This document shows positions 42,584-50,954 of a DNA stretch of 64,000 bases, in pieces. The stretch lies in contig NZ_SNWM01000007.1 of NCBI RefSeq assembly GCF_004362245.1, positions 62,001 to 126,000 of the forward strand. Reading direction: 5' to 3'. Under the pieces are notes generated by a model, which was given only the letters and a program-made list of their open reading frames with translations, was not told the origin of the DNA and ran no database searches. Both the position numbers and the translations under genes were made by a program. The DNA comes from Pedobacter duraquae (GTDB lineage: Bacteria > Bacteroidota > Bacteroidia > Sphingobacteriales > Sphingobacteriaceae). Position 1 is the first letter of the stretch, and each line of letters starts with the position of its first letter.

Positions 42584-42728
42584 CAAGCTTTAACTGGCTA
42601 TTGTAGATCCGGGACAAGATCAGGATATCTGGATTTTGTACTAATTTGACAATCCTTTTAAGGAAATTAAACGATTAAAATACTGATAATCAGTTAAAAA
42701 TAAACATACCAATAAATTATTTCATTTA

Positions 42729-43472
42729 ATGGAACAAACTGTAGAGCAGAAGCTAAAAGCTTTATACGAATTACAAACCCTTCATACTAAAATCGATAAA
42801 ATCCGTCAGATCCGTGGTGAATTGCCAATGGAAGTAGCAGATTTAGAAGATGAGGTTGCTGGATTGGAAACACGTATTCAAAAATTTAAAGGCGAATTGG
42901 ATGATACCGAAGATGCTATTGTGAGTCGTAAAAATATGATCAAGGAAGCTCAGAACCTGATCAAGAAATACGAAACACAATTGAAAGACGTAAAAAACAA
43001 TCGTGAGTATGATGCTTTAACTAAAGAAGTAGAAATCCAATCATTGGAGATTCAGGTTTGTGAGAAAAAAATCAGAGAGCATGGTTTCGAAATTGCATCA
43101 AAAACTGAAGTATACGACAAAGCATTAGCTGATCTGGAATCAAGAAAGAATGATCTTGAGATCAAAAAAGGAGAGCTTCAGACTATCACTGCAGAAACAG
43201 AGAAAGAAGAGCAAGCGCTTTTGAAAAAATCTGAGAAAGCAGAAACTGAAATCGAAGAACGTTTACTTACTGCTTATGGCAGATTAAGAACTAACGCGGT
43301 TAATGGTCTTGCTGTAGTAACGATCGACAGGGATTCTTGTTCAGGTTGCTTTAACCAGATTCCACCACAAAGACAATTGGATATCCGTCAACGCAAAAAA
43401 ATTATCGTTTGCGAGCATTGCGGAAGAATCCTTGTTGATGAGGCTTTGACTCAAGAGTTAATTATCGCATAA
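42729..43472 (+). CDS. Coiled-coil protein with C-terminal C4 zinc ribbon
   Basis: A 247-residue protein. Residues 1-190 are almost entirely coiled coil rich in Glu, Lys and Leu; residues 200-240 hold a zinc ribbon, CSGCFNQIPP and then CEHCGRIL (CxxC-x22-CxxC). This is the C4-type zinc ribbon family (CT398-like; former DUF164) with proposed nucleic-acid or secretion-related roles; none is proven. It has its own promoter and terminator, so it is monocistronic. Confidence 0.9.
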   Translation: MEQTVEQKLKALYELQTLHTKIDKIRQIRGELPMEVADLEDEVAGLETRIQKFKGELDDTEDAIVSRKNMIKEAQNLIKKYETQLKDVKNNREYDALTKEVEIQSLEIQVCEKKIREHGFEIASKTEVYDKALADLESRKNDLEIKKGELQTITAETEKEEQALLKKSEKAETEIEERLLTAYGRLRTNAVNGLAVVTIDRDSCSGCFNQIPPQRQLDIRQRKKIIVCEHCGRILVDEALTQELIIA

Positions 43473-43490
43473 TCCTATAGCAATAGGAGT

Positions 43491-43523
43491 AAAAGCCGGC
43501 AGATCAATCTGCCGGCTTTTTTT
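43491..43523 (+). terminator. Strong intrinsic terminator after the zinc-ribbon gene
   Basis: AAAAGCCGGCAGAT (43491-43504) pairs perfectly with ATCTGCCGGCTTTT (43507-43520) across a 2-base turn and runs into T residues. Confidence 0.92.
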
Positions 43524-43587
43524 GTGTCCGGCAAAAATCAAAAAGGCTTAATTTTTGTTACGTAATCTGTTTATATAGAATGACTGA

Positions 43588-45084
43588 ATGTTAATTAAGA
43601 AATATCTGTTCCTGTTGCTTTTTGGTGTTGCCCTGAGTAATCCTTTTACTGCACAGGCAAATTTTGATTTCAATGCCAATTGTTTTAAGGCTTATCAGGC
43701 TGTTTTTGAGCTCCGGCTCAATACTGCAAAGCAACTGATTGCGGCTGAGAAACGCGTGCATCCCGATAATTCCATTGTGCCTTTACTGGAGAATTATGTA
43801 GATTATTTTTACCTCATCACTTCTGATAATAAACTGGAGTTTGACCGTTTAAAAGATCGGTATGACGACAGACTGGATAGGATAGAGGGCGATAAAGACA
43901 AAGGCTCTCCATACTATCTCTATGCTCAGGCAGAGATCAATTTGCAATGGGCCTTACTGCACGGAAAATATGGAGAGTACTTCACGTCGGCGAAGGCGGT
44001 AAAACGGGCCAACTCAATGCTGAACTCCAATGCCAAGAAATTTCCGGGCTTTCATTTAAATATGAAAGGTATCGGATTGATAAATGTATTTCTCGGAAAT
44101 ATGCCTGATGGTGTGCTTAAGTCGGCTCTGGCAACTTTCGGGATCAGCGGAAATACCCAGAAGGGCCTGGCGATACTAGATAAACTAGCCGAAAACCTGC
44201 CCAAATCCAGCTTTGAACCCTTTTACGAAGAAGTTGTCTTTTACTACGCATTTACGCTAACAGATATTGTACATAGTCCGCAGGCCTATGCTAAAACGAT
44301 GAAATTTACCCAACGTATTTCAGACAGTAGTTTGCTTAAAAGTTATCTCCAGTCATACGTCTGTTTGAAAAACGGACACAATGAAGAAGCTATTGCCATT
44401 CTGGCGTCGAGGCCTTCCAGCGACGTATATGCAGATTTTCCTTATCTGGATTATCTCACCGGACTAGCTAAGCTGAACAAACTTGACCTGACTGCAGCAA
44501 CCTATTTTAATCGTTTTTTACAAGGATATAAGGGCACCAATTACATTAAATCTGCAAACCTGCACTTGTCGTGGATCTCCATATTAAAAGGTGATATAGG
44601 CAGCTATATGGCCTTTGCGGCCAAAGTTAAGAACAATGGGTACGCTTTCATTGAAAAAGACAGACAGGCGATTGCTGACGCCGCTGCAGGTGTGTCGAAT
44701 ACTGACCTGCTCAAAGCAAGGCTCTTGTTTGATGGGGGGTATCTGAACCGGGCGTTAGCGGTATTTGCTGGAAAAAGTGCGGCAGATTATTCGGGGCTCA
44801 AAGACCGGACAGAATTCTATTACCGACTGGGGAGGATTTACGACGGACTTGAGCGTGATGAGACCGCGTTAAACTATTATCAGAATGCGATCAATAGTGG
44901 TAAGAACACGAAATTTTACTTTGCATCCAATGCAGCCCTGCAGATGGGAAAAATCTATTCGAGGTTAAAGGATAAAGAAAAAGCCAAGACGTATTATGCC
45001 ATGGCTATTAATATGAAGGATCATGAATTTAAGAACAGCATAGCCAATGAGGCTAAACAAGGACTTAAAAACCTGTCAGATTAG
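43588..45084 (+). CDS. Exported TPR-like protein of unknown function
   Basis: A 498-residue protein with a signal peptide (ends TAQA near residue 24). The mature chain is nearly all alpha-helical with repeat-like helix pairs, and the C-terminus has TPR-type stretches (RLGRIYDGLERDETALNYYQ and AALQMGKIYSRLKDKEKAKT). It is probably a periplasmic scaffold or binding protein, but no specific partner is visible. The gene converges with the FabH-like gene with a 4-base overlap, and its own terminator is not obvious. Confidence 0.82.
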   Translation: MLIKKYLFLLLFGVALSNPFTAQANFDFNANCFKAYQAVFELRLNTAKQLIAAEKRVHPDNSIVPLLENYVDYFYLITSDNKLEFDRLKDRYDDRLDRIEGDKDKGSPYYLYAQAEINLQWALLHGKYGEYFTSAKAVKRANSMLNSNAKKFPGFHLNMKGIGLINVFLGNMPDGVLKSALATFGISGNTQKGLAILDKLAENLPKSSFEPFYEEVVFYYAFTLTDIVHSPQAYAKTMKFTQRISDSSLLKSYLQSYVCLKNGHNEEAIAILASRPSSDVYADFPYLDYLTGLAKLNKLDLTAATYFNRFLQGYKGTNYIKSANLHLSWISILKGDIGSYMAFAAKVKNNGYAFIEKDRQAIADAAAGVSNTDLLKARLLFDGGYLNRALAVFAGKSAADYSGLKDRTEFYYRLGRIYDGLERDETALNYYQNAINSGKNTKFYFASNAALQMGKIYSRLKDKEKAKTYYAMAINMKDHEFKNSIANEAKQGLKNLSD

Positions 45085-46163
45085 AATTTATACACAAAGG
45101 CATTGATGTGCATGCCTGCGCCTACAGATGCAAATACAGCATATTCGCCAGCTTTGATCTGATAGCCTGCTACCTTTCCGTTTTTAACCAGATCCAGTAA
45201 TGTAGGTACTGTTGCCACAGAACTGTTGCCAAGCCAGGAAATCGTCATTGGTACCAGGTTTTCAGGAACAGCATCCAGGCCATATGATTTAAACAGGCGT
45301 TTCATGATGGCATTGTCCATTTTTCCATTGGCCTGATGGATAAATACGGTCTTAATGTCGGTAATATTAATCCCTGCCTTATCTATTGCCTGCTTTACAA
45401 CCTGTGGAACGTTTGTTACCGCAAACTCATAGAGCTTGCGACCATTCATTTTCATATACGTGTTACCGGTATTTTCATCTGGGTTATGGCTTTTTCCCAT
45501 AACCAGGAGTGAGCCATAGTTAACAGCATATGTCTGTGTTTTATGGGAGATGATACCTATAGGTTCTTCAGATTCGCGGGCCTCCAAAACTACAGCTCCG
45601 GCACCATCAGAAAAGATCATGCTGTCTCTGTCGTGCGGATCAATTATTCTTGACAAGGTTTCGGAGCCAATGACGAGGACGCGTTTGGCATCGCCGCTTT
45701 TGATCAGATAGTTGGCCTGGATAACACCTTGCACCCAACCCGGGCAACCGAAGATGATATCGTATGCCACACAGTCCGGATTGTTTATTTCTAATGCCTG
45801 TTTTACCTTGACGGCCAATGCCGGGAGGATATCCATGCGGTTTGAACCCGCCTTGATATCGCCAAAATTGTGACAAAAGATAATATGATCAAGAGATTCT
45901 TTATCAATTCCAGCATCTTCAATAGCACGTTGTGCTGCAATTTTTCCGATATCGCTATTCAACATGTCGGCACCTACGTAGCGGCGCTCAACGATCTCAG
46001 TGATCTCAGAAAATTTCTCGATGATTTCGTGAATGTCTTTATCTATGCGGAGGCCGTTTTCGTAAAAGGCTGCTTCCAGAAAAGAATGTCCGGGAATAAC
46101 ATTCTCCGGAATATAGCTTCCTGTTCCGGTTATTACAGAGTATAGGGGGGTGCTATTGCGCAT
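45081..46163 (-). CDS. 3-oxoacyl-ACP synthase III family (FabH-like) protein
   Basis: A 360-residue thiolase-fold ketosynthase. It keeps the catalytic triad in divergent form: Cys in DIIFGCPGWVQGV (FabH usually has AACAGF), His in FIHQANGKMDNAIMKRL and Asn in SWLGNSSVATVPTL. Family members include FabH, OleA and ketosynthases for secondary lipids, so the substrate is unknown. It lies downstream of the LUD-ftsH-rsfS operon, with a perfect 8-bp inverted repeat just before its start. Its own promoter region is the short gap 46164-46228. Confidence 0.86.
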   Translation of the reverse strand: MRNSTPLYSVITGTGSYIPENVIPGHSFLEAAFYENGLRIDKDIHEIIEKFSEITEIVERRYVGADMLNSDIGKIAAQRAIEDAGIDKESLDHIIFCHNFGDIKAGSNRMDILPALAVKVKQALEINNPDCVAYDIIFGCPGWVQGVIQANYLIKSGDAKRVLVIGSETLSRIIDPHDRDSMIFSDGAGAVVLEARESEEPIGIISHKTQTYAVNYGSLLVMGKSHNPDENTGNTYMKMNGRKLYEFAVTNVPQVVKQAIDKAGINITDIKTVFIHQANGKMDNAIMKRLFKSYGLDAVPENLVPMTISWLGNSSVATVPTLLDLVKNGKVAGYQIKAGEYAVFASVGAGMHINAFVYKF

Positions 46164-46172
46164 TTAGTACCG

Positions 46173-46196
46173 TATACTGTTTTGGTATACAGTATA
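46173..46196. promoter_or_regulatory. Perfect inverted repeat upstream of the FabH-like gene
   Basis: TATACTGT (46173-46180) and ACAGTATA (46189-46196) are separated by 8 bases and end 10 bases before the ATG of the FabH-like gene (46163). The size and position fit an operator for a dimeric regulator. The regulator is not visible nearby. Confidence 0.55.
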
Positions 46197-46228
46197 AAAC
46201 TAATATAAATTTATCGAAATTACAAATT

Positions 46229-46873
46229 TCAGGAGAAATCGTCAACCAGAAATACGAATATTTCTTTCGGGCCATGGGCACCAAGAACAAGTGTTTTTTC
46301 GATGTCTGCGGTACGGCTGGGGCCGGTAATGGTGCTGATCATCGAGGGCATGTTGGCGCCATATTTATTTTTGATCAGTTGAAAGGCATCCTTCAGATCG
46401 AGTACGAGCTGACCGGTTCTGGCAATGACGATATGGTGGTGGGGATAGATGCTGAGACGGCGACCGGATGCTTGTTTATTGGAAACCATTACAGAGCCGT
46501 TGCGGGCAATCAAAGCTTCGCAGGAAGTAATACCTACCTCTGCCATATCGAAGTCTTTATCTGTACTGTAAAAAGGGAATTCGTATTCTTTAAGTAGCTG
46601 CTGCAATTCTTCTTCCCAGCAATAAATCTTTCTCCATTTATACTTATCGGCGAGCTCCAGGATATTTTCGACGAAGTCTATGCCGTTTTCACAAAAAATA
46701 AAGTTGCCGGATACTCCTGTCAGCTGTTCGGCAAAGAGGATTTCCAGCAACTCATCGTTGTGCTTATAAACAGGAATTTCTTCCAGATTAGGATAAGGAT
46801 TATCGCGTTTTTCAAGCAGCGCCTTCCTTATTTTTTTTAACATTAACTCTTTAGAAGAGACATTTTCCTTCAT
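46229..46873 (-). CDS. LUD (LutC/YkgG) domain protein
   Basis: A 214-residue protein of the LUD family: GISSCEALIARNGSVMVS-like region (VGITSCEALIARNGSVMVSN), SIYPHHHIVIARTGQLVLDL and STITGPSRTADIEKTLVLGAHG with the family's GPKE motif at the end. The family includes LutC, a subunit-like protein of lactate oxidation, but no lutA or lutB is present here. A stand-alone role next to ftsH is common in Bacteroidota, from memory. It lies 49 bases downstream of ftsH on the same strand. Confidence 0.9.
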   Translation of the reverse strand: MKENVSSKELMLKKIRKALLEKRDNPYPNLEEIPVYKHNDELLEILFAEQLTGVSGNFIFCENGIDFVENILELADKYKWRKIYCWEEELQQLLKEYEFPFYSTDKDFDMAEVGITSCEALIARNGSVMVSNKQASGRRLSIYPHHHIVIARTGQLVLDLKDAFQLIKNKYGANMPSMISTITGPSRTADIEKTLVLGAHGPKEIFVFLVDDFS

Positions 46874-46922
46874 AGGTAGAATGGATTAGCCAGCTCCGGT
46901 AGGGGGAGCTGGCTCCAATAAA

Positions 46923-49022
46923 TTAGGCTTCTTCAGATTTGGCCGGGCTGATTACCGCAGAAGGATCTGTGGTTTCGCCTACGCCAGAATGAATCAAACC
47001 TTCGGCAGCGGGAGTCTGGTCTCCGGTTCCGTTTACAAATTCGTCATACGTAGTCCTGTTTTCAAAAGGACGCTTCCCAAGGATTTCTTCAAGGTCAGCC
47101 TGGAACAGGATCTCTTTTTCCAAAAGTTTCTGAGCCAGTTTTTCTAAACCTTCGCGTTTGTCTGTCAACAGCTGTTTTGTTCTGTCGTATGCACCAGAGA
47201 TGATTTTACGCACCTCAAGATCGATCAGTTCAGATGTTTTCTCAGAGTATGGTTTATTGAAGTTATATTCATTTTGCGGATCGTGGAACGATACGTTACC
47301 CACAGCATCATTCATACCATAGATCGTTACCATGGCATAGGAAAGCTTGGTAATTCTTTCCAGGTCATTTTGTGCACCTGTAGAGATTTTACCAAATACG
47401 ATGTCTTCTGCTACACGCCCACCCAATGTCATACACATTCCGTCAGTCAGTTGCTCAACAGTATACAAGAATTGCTCTTTTGGCAAGTACTGTGCATAAC
47501 CAAGCGCGGCAACGCCACGTGGAACGATAGATACTTTAACCAATGGATCTGCATGTTCCAGGAACCAGCCTGCAATAGCGTGACCTGCTTCGTGGTAAGC
47601 AACGATTCGTTTTTCTTCAGGAGAAATGATTTTGTTTTTCTTTTCCAGACCACCAATCACACGGTCAATAGCATCCTGGAAATCCTGCATGTCTACAGTC
47701 TCTTTATTTCTTCTGGCAGCAATCAGCGCTGCTTCGTTACATACGTTTGCAATTTCTGCACCGGCAAAACCTGGTGTTTGTGCAGACAGCTTTTTAGCAT
47801 CTACAATAACATCTGTTTTAATTGGTTTCAAGTGGACTTTAAAGATTTGCTCACGACCAACTAAATCTGGTTTATCGATAGAGATTTGTCTGTCAAAACG
47901 TCCGGGGCGCAACAATGCAGTATCCAATACGTCAGGACGGTTGGTAGCTGCCAGGATAATGATACCAGAATCAGTACCGAAACCATCCATTTCGACAAGC
48001 AGCTGATTCAGCGTATTTTCACGCTCATCATTTCCACCCATCATGCTGTTTTTACCTCTGGCACGACCGATTGCATCCACCTCATCAATAAAGATGATAC
48101 ATGGTGCTTTGTCTTTCGCCTGTTTGAACAAATCCCTTACCCTGGATGCACCTACACCTACAAACATCTCCACAAAGTCAGATCCTGACAGGGAGAAGAA
48201 AGGCACTTGTGCTTCGCCGGCAACTGCCTTAGCCAATAATGTTTTACCTGTACCAGGCGAACCGACAAGGAGGGCTCCTTTAGGGATCTTACCGCCCAGG
48301 TTGGTGTATTTTTTAGGGTTTTTCAGGAAATCTACGATTTCCATAACCTCTTGTTTTGCTTCCTCTAATCCGGCAACATCATTAAATGTCACGTTAACTT
48401 GACTTTCCTTATCGAATAATGTAGCCTTAGATTTACCAATGTTAAAAATCTGGCCACCACCACCACCGGCGCCGCCACCCATTTTACGCATAATAAAGAT
48501 CCAGAAACCTGCGAAAAGCAATACCGGGATGATCACGGTAAAGAACCAGGAATTAAAGGTGCTTTGTCTTGTTTCTTTCACTGCAGATACCTGTTGAGCT
48601 TCAGGAACATCCTTTTGGGAATTTTTAAGTTGTGTATCAAGAGCGTCCATAGAGCCTGCATTGAAATATACCGTTGGCCCTTCTGCTGATCCAAAGTTAT
48701 TTTTCGTTCTGTAGGCGTCGTATTTTCCTTCTTTTAACTTGTCTTTTTTGATAAATACATCCGCCCGTACTAGGTCTTCATATTTATAGGCAATAATTTT
48801 CTCTACATCACCAGGAAGTAACATCTGTGTTTCGAAGGTGCGGTAAGGAATAGGCTTGCTGGTATCTGTATTGAACAGAAACTGAAGCAGGATAATACCT
48901 GCGATAATGGCAGCATATACCCAAAAGATATTGAATTTCGATCCCTTTTGAGGTTTCTTAGGGATATTCGGAATCCTTTTAATCAGCTTGGGCTTAGTAT
49001 TTAAATTTTCTTTTTCTTTCAT
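46923..49022 (-). CDS. ftsH: ATP-dependent zinc metalloprotease FtsH
   Basis: A 699-residue AAA+ membrane protease that degrades misassembled membrane proteins and regulators. Two membrane segments flank the periplasmic part (near residues 31-47 and 160-180). The AAA domain has Walker A GSPGTGKT, Walker B IIFIDEVDAIG and second-region LRPGRFDRQI; the protease site is HEAGH (VAYHEAGHAIAGW). A Gly-rich linker GGGAGGGGG precedes the AAA core. The tail after residue 650 is acidic and unstructured. It lies 80 bases downstream of rsfS and upstream of the LUD gene, apparently one operon. Confidence 0.97.
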   Translation of the reverse strand: MKEKENLNTKPKLIKRIPNIPKKPQKGSKFNIFWVYAAIIAGIILLQFLFNTDTSKPIPYRTFETQMLLPGDVEKIIAYKYEDLVRADVFIKKDKLKEGKYDAYRTKNNFGSAEGPTVYFNAGSMDALDTQLKNSQKDVPEAQQVSAVKETRQSTFNSWFFTVIIPVLLFAGFWIFIMRKMGGGAGGGGGQIFNIGKSKATLFDKESQVNVTFNDVAGLEEAKQEVMEIVDFLKNPKKYTNLGGKIPKGALLVGSPGTGKTLLAKAVAGEAQVPFFSLSGSDFVEMFVGVGASRVRDLFKQAKDKAPCIIFIDEVDAIGRARGKNSMMGGNDERENTLNQLLVEMDGFGTDSGIIILAATNRPDVLDTALLRPGRFDRQISIDKPDLVGREQIFKVHLKPIKTDVIVDAKKLSAQTPGFAGAEIANVCNEAALIAARRNKETVDMQDFQDAIDRVIGGLEKKNKIISPEEKRIVAYHEAGHAIAGWFLEHADPLVKVSIVPRGVAALGYAQYLPKEQFLYTVEQLTDGMCMTLGGRVAEDIVFGKISTGAQNDLERITKLSYAMVTIYGMNDAVGNVSFHDPQNEYNFNKPYSEKTSELIDLEVRKIISGAYDRTKQLLTDKREGLEKLAQKLLEKEILFQADLEEILGKRPFENRTTYDEFVNGTGDQTPAAEGLIHSGVGETTDPSAVISPAKSEEA

Positions 49023-49102
49023 CTGACAATAGTTTTTTTCAAGTAGATGAAGTGTTTTGCGACATCTTCATCTTTTAATACAAGTGTATTTGGTTGTTAG
49101 GG

Positions 49103-49477
49103 TTAGGCACTCTGATAACTGGTGGTCTGTGCGTCTCCCCACAGGTCTTCAATCCCATAGAAATCACGTTTCTCAGTTTTAAAGATATGAACTACAATGT
49201 CAAAATAATCAAGAATGATCCATTCGGCATTTTCCTGGCCTTCTTTACGCCATGGGGTGGTTTGTGTGCTTTTATAAATTTCGTCTTCCACGCTGTCGGC
49301 GATAGCTTTTACCTGCGTTGCAGAATCTGCATTACATACAATAAAATAATCTGAAACGGAGCTGTTCAGGTTTCTTAGATCCAACCGAACGATATCATTT
49401 CCTTTTTTTTCCTGGATGCCATGTACGGCTATTTCTGAGAGGTATGTAGAAAGGTTAACGATTTTCTTTTTTACCAT
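49103..49477 (-). CDS. rsfS: Ribosome silencing factor RsfS
   Basis: A 124-residue protein of the Iojap/RsfS family, which binds ribosomal protein uL14 and blocks subunit joining in stationary phase. Family landmarks are DIVRLDLRNLNSSVSDYFIVCNADS, KSTQTTPWRKEGQENAEWIILDYFDIVVHIF and the C-terminal FYGIEDLWGDA. It is the first gene of a rsfS-ftsH-LUD series on the minus strand and is divergent from birA. Confidence 0.94.
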   Translation of the reverse strand: MVKKKIVNLSTYLSEIAVHGIQEKKGNDIVRLDLRNLNSSVSDYFIVCNADSATQVKAIADSVEDEIYKSTQTTPWRKEGQENAEWIILDYFDIVVHIFKTEKRDFYGIEDLWGDAQTTSYQSA

Positions 49478-49520
49478 TAAATGTTTTAGTTTTGATAAAC
49501 AACAAATATAAAATCAACAA

Positions 49521-50300
49521 TTGCAAAATAACACTTTTTCAACATTATTTGTTGGTCAAAATCTTATCAAATTATCAGAGGTTGATTCTACCAATAACTT
49601 TATGAAGTTGTTGGTGTCAAAATCCGAGCCATTACCAGAAGGGACTGTTATTATGGCAGACCACCAATATGCCGGCAGAGGGCAAAAGGAGATGACCTGG
49701 TACACAGAACCCGGGAAAAACCTGACATTTACGCTGTTGTTAAAACCGACATTTTTAAAGATATCCGATCAGTTTTTGCTTAATATGGTGATTAGTCTGG
49801 CTGTGAGAAATGCTTTGGTGCGTTGGCTTGGGGAGGATGTCAAAGTAAAGTGGCCTAACGATATCTATTATCGGAATCAGAAACTTGCAGGAATGCTTAT
49901 AGAAAACATTTTGTCGGGAAACACCTATAAATCAGCCATAATTGGCATAGGATTAAATGTGAACCAGCGGACGTTTACCGATACCATCGCCGCAAAAGCA
50001 ACTTCCCTGGGTCGAATTTTACAACAGGATGTTGATTTAATCCAACTATTAGCAGAAATTTGTAGTCATATCGAAAGCAATTATTTGAAATTGAAAACAG
50101 GAAATTATGCTTCGTTAAAAGTGGATTACTTGGCGCATTTGTATAGATTTGGTCAAATTGCCGAATACCGACAAAGTGACGAAACTTTTGAGGGCGAGAT
50201 TACGGATATAAGTCCGGAGGGGCTGCTCGGTTTGCGCAGAAACGATACAACTTTTTACTATAACTTTAAAGAGATTGAATTTTTAAACTATTCCCAATAA
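49521..50300 (+). CDS. birA: Biotin-[acetyl-CoA-carboxylase] ligase BirA
   Basis: A 259-residue biotin ligase lacking an N-terminal DNA-binding domain. Motifs: IKLSEVDSTNNFMKLL, the biotin-binding Gly loop in MADHQYAGRGQKEMTW, VKWPNDIYYRNQKLAGMLIE, and the C-terminal SPEGLLGLRR. It transfers biotin to acceptor proteins such as BCCP. The start is a TTG at 49521 (MQNNTFSTLFVG), since no ATG is available close upstream. It is divergent from rsfS across 43 bases. Confidence 0.93.
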   Translation: MQNNTFSTLFVGQNLIKLSEVDSTNNFMKLLVSKSEPLPEGTVIMADHQYAGRGQKEMTWYTEPGKNLTFTLLLKPTFLKISDQFLLNMVISLAVRNALVRWLGEDVKVKWPNDIYYRNQKLAGMLIENILSGNTYKSAIIGIGLNVNQRTFTDTIAAKATSLGRILQQDVDLIQLLAEICSHIESNYLKLKTGNYASLKVDYLAHLYRFGQIAEYRQSDETFEGEITDISPEGLLGLRRNDTTFYYNFKEIEFLNYSQ

Positions 50301-50357
50301 CGGGAGTCCATAAATAACTACTACTAGAATTCATAAAACAAAAAACAAAGAACCGCA

Positions 50358-50807
50358 ATGAAAAGATTAACCTTATTGTTTGCCCTTTTAATTACTACAG
50401 CACTTGGCGCTTCGGCACAAATCGAAGATCCTGTATCATGGGCTTTTGGCTCAAAAAAAATCAGCAGCACAGAGGCTGTCGTTTATCTTAAAGCAACAAT
50501 TGAAGATGGATGGCATGTGTATTCGCAGAATGTAAAACCAGGTGGCCCGATTAAAACCACGATCAAGTTTGCGCCATCTAAAGAATTCAGCAAAGTTGGC
50601 GTAACTGCAGAGCCTAAGGCGATCACAAAATATGAAAAGACATTCGCGATGAATGTAAGTTACTTTGAAAACGAAGTTGTGTTTTCACAGAAGGTGAAAC
50701 TGGTAAAAGGTCAGGCGCTTGTAAAAGGAACGATTGAGTTTATGACATGTAACGATCGGAAATGCCTTCCACCAAGTGAGGTTCCTTTCAGTGTACAGGT
50801 TAAATAG
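50358..50807 (+). CDS. Exported DsbD N-terminal-like (disulfide corrector) protein
   Basis: A 149-residue exported protein with a signal peptide (about residues 1-20, ending ASAQ). The mature domain is an Ig-like DsbD-alpha fold: TIEDGWHVYSQNVKPGGPI and EFMTCNDRKCLPPSEVPFS, whose CNDRKC cysteine pair matches the reactive pair of the DsbD N-terminal domain. In many bacteria this domain is fused to the membrane part of DsbD; here it is a separate gene ahead of it. A terminator separates the two genes, so they may be made separately. Confidence 0.88.
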   Translation: MKRLTLLFALLITTALGASAQIEDPVSWAFGSKKISSTEAVVYLKATIEDGWHVYSQNVKPGGPIKTTIKFAPSKEFSKVGVTAEPKAITKYEKTFAMNVSYFENEVVFSQKVKLVKGQALVKGTIEFMTCNDRKCLPPSEVPFSVQVK

Positions 50808-50831
50808 GCTGTTAAACACGATATATAGAGG

Positions 50832-50860
50832 AGAGCGCAAGGGAATTGCGCTCTTTTTTT
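50832..50860 (+). terminator. Intrinsic terminator between the DsbD-alpha gene and dsbD
   Basis: AGAGCGCAA (50832-50840) pairs with TTGCGCTCT (50846-50854) around GGGAA and continues into a T tract of seven. Confidence 0.9.
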
Positions 50861-50954
50861 GTTTTTGACATGCCGCTGCTGACTTCGTTGCAGCAAAAGC
50901 TTAACCCTTAAAATAAAAAAATAATAAGTAATTTCACGGCCATAAAAAGTTTTT

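Larger units (their letters stand above)
42025..42728. other. Gene-free stretch with a mirrored repeat element and a promoter
   Basis: This 704-base stretch has no convincing gene. It holds the 11-bp repeat array at 42157-42260, outer inverted GCACTA(N)GGG(N)GCAC motifs at 42124-42138 and 42279-42293, a perfect hairpin at 42290-42308, and a promoter at 42576-42583. The two short minus-strand ORFs here (41996-42229 and 42317-42532) have no recognisable domain; one may be a decayed remnant. The leader from about 42590 to 42728 is unusually long for the zinc-ribbon gene. Confidence 0.6.

Noticed and set aside
47514..47525. GCCACGTGGAAC inside ftsH as a parS site
   Set aside because: Half of the palindrome is poor and it encodes the conserved VPRG region, so it is probably chance.
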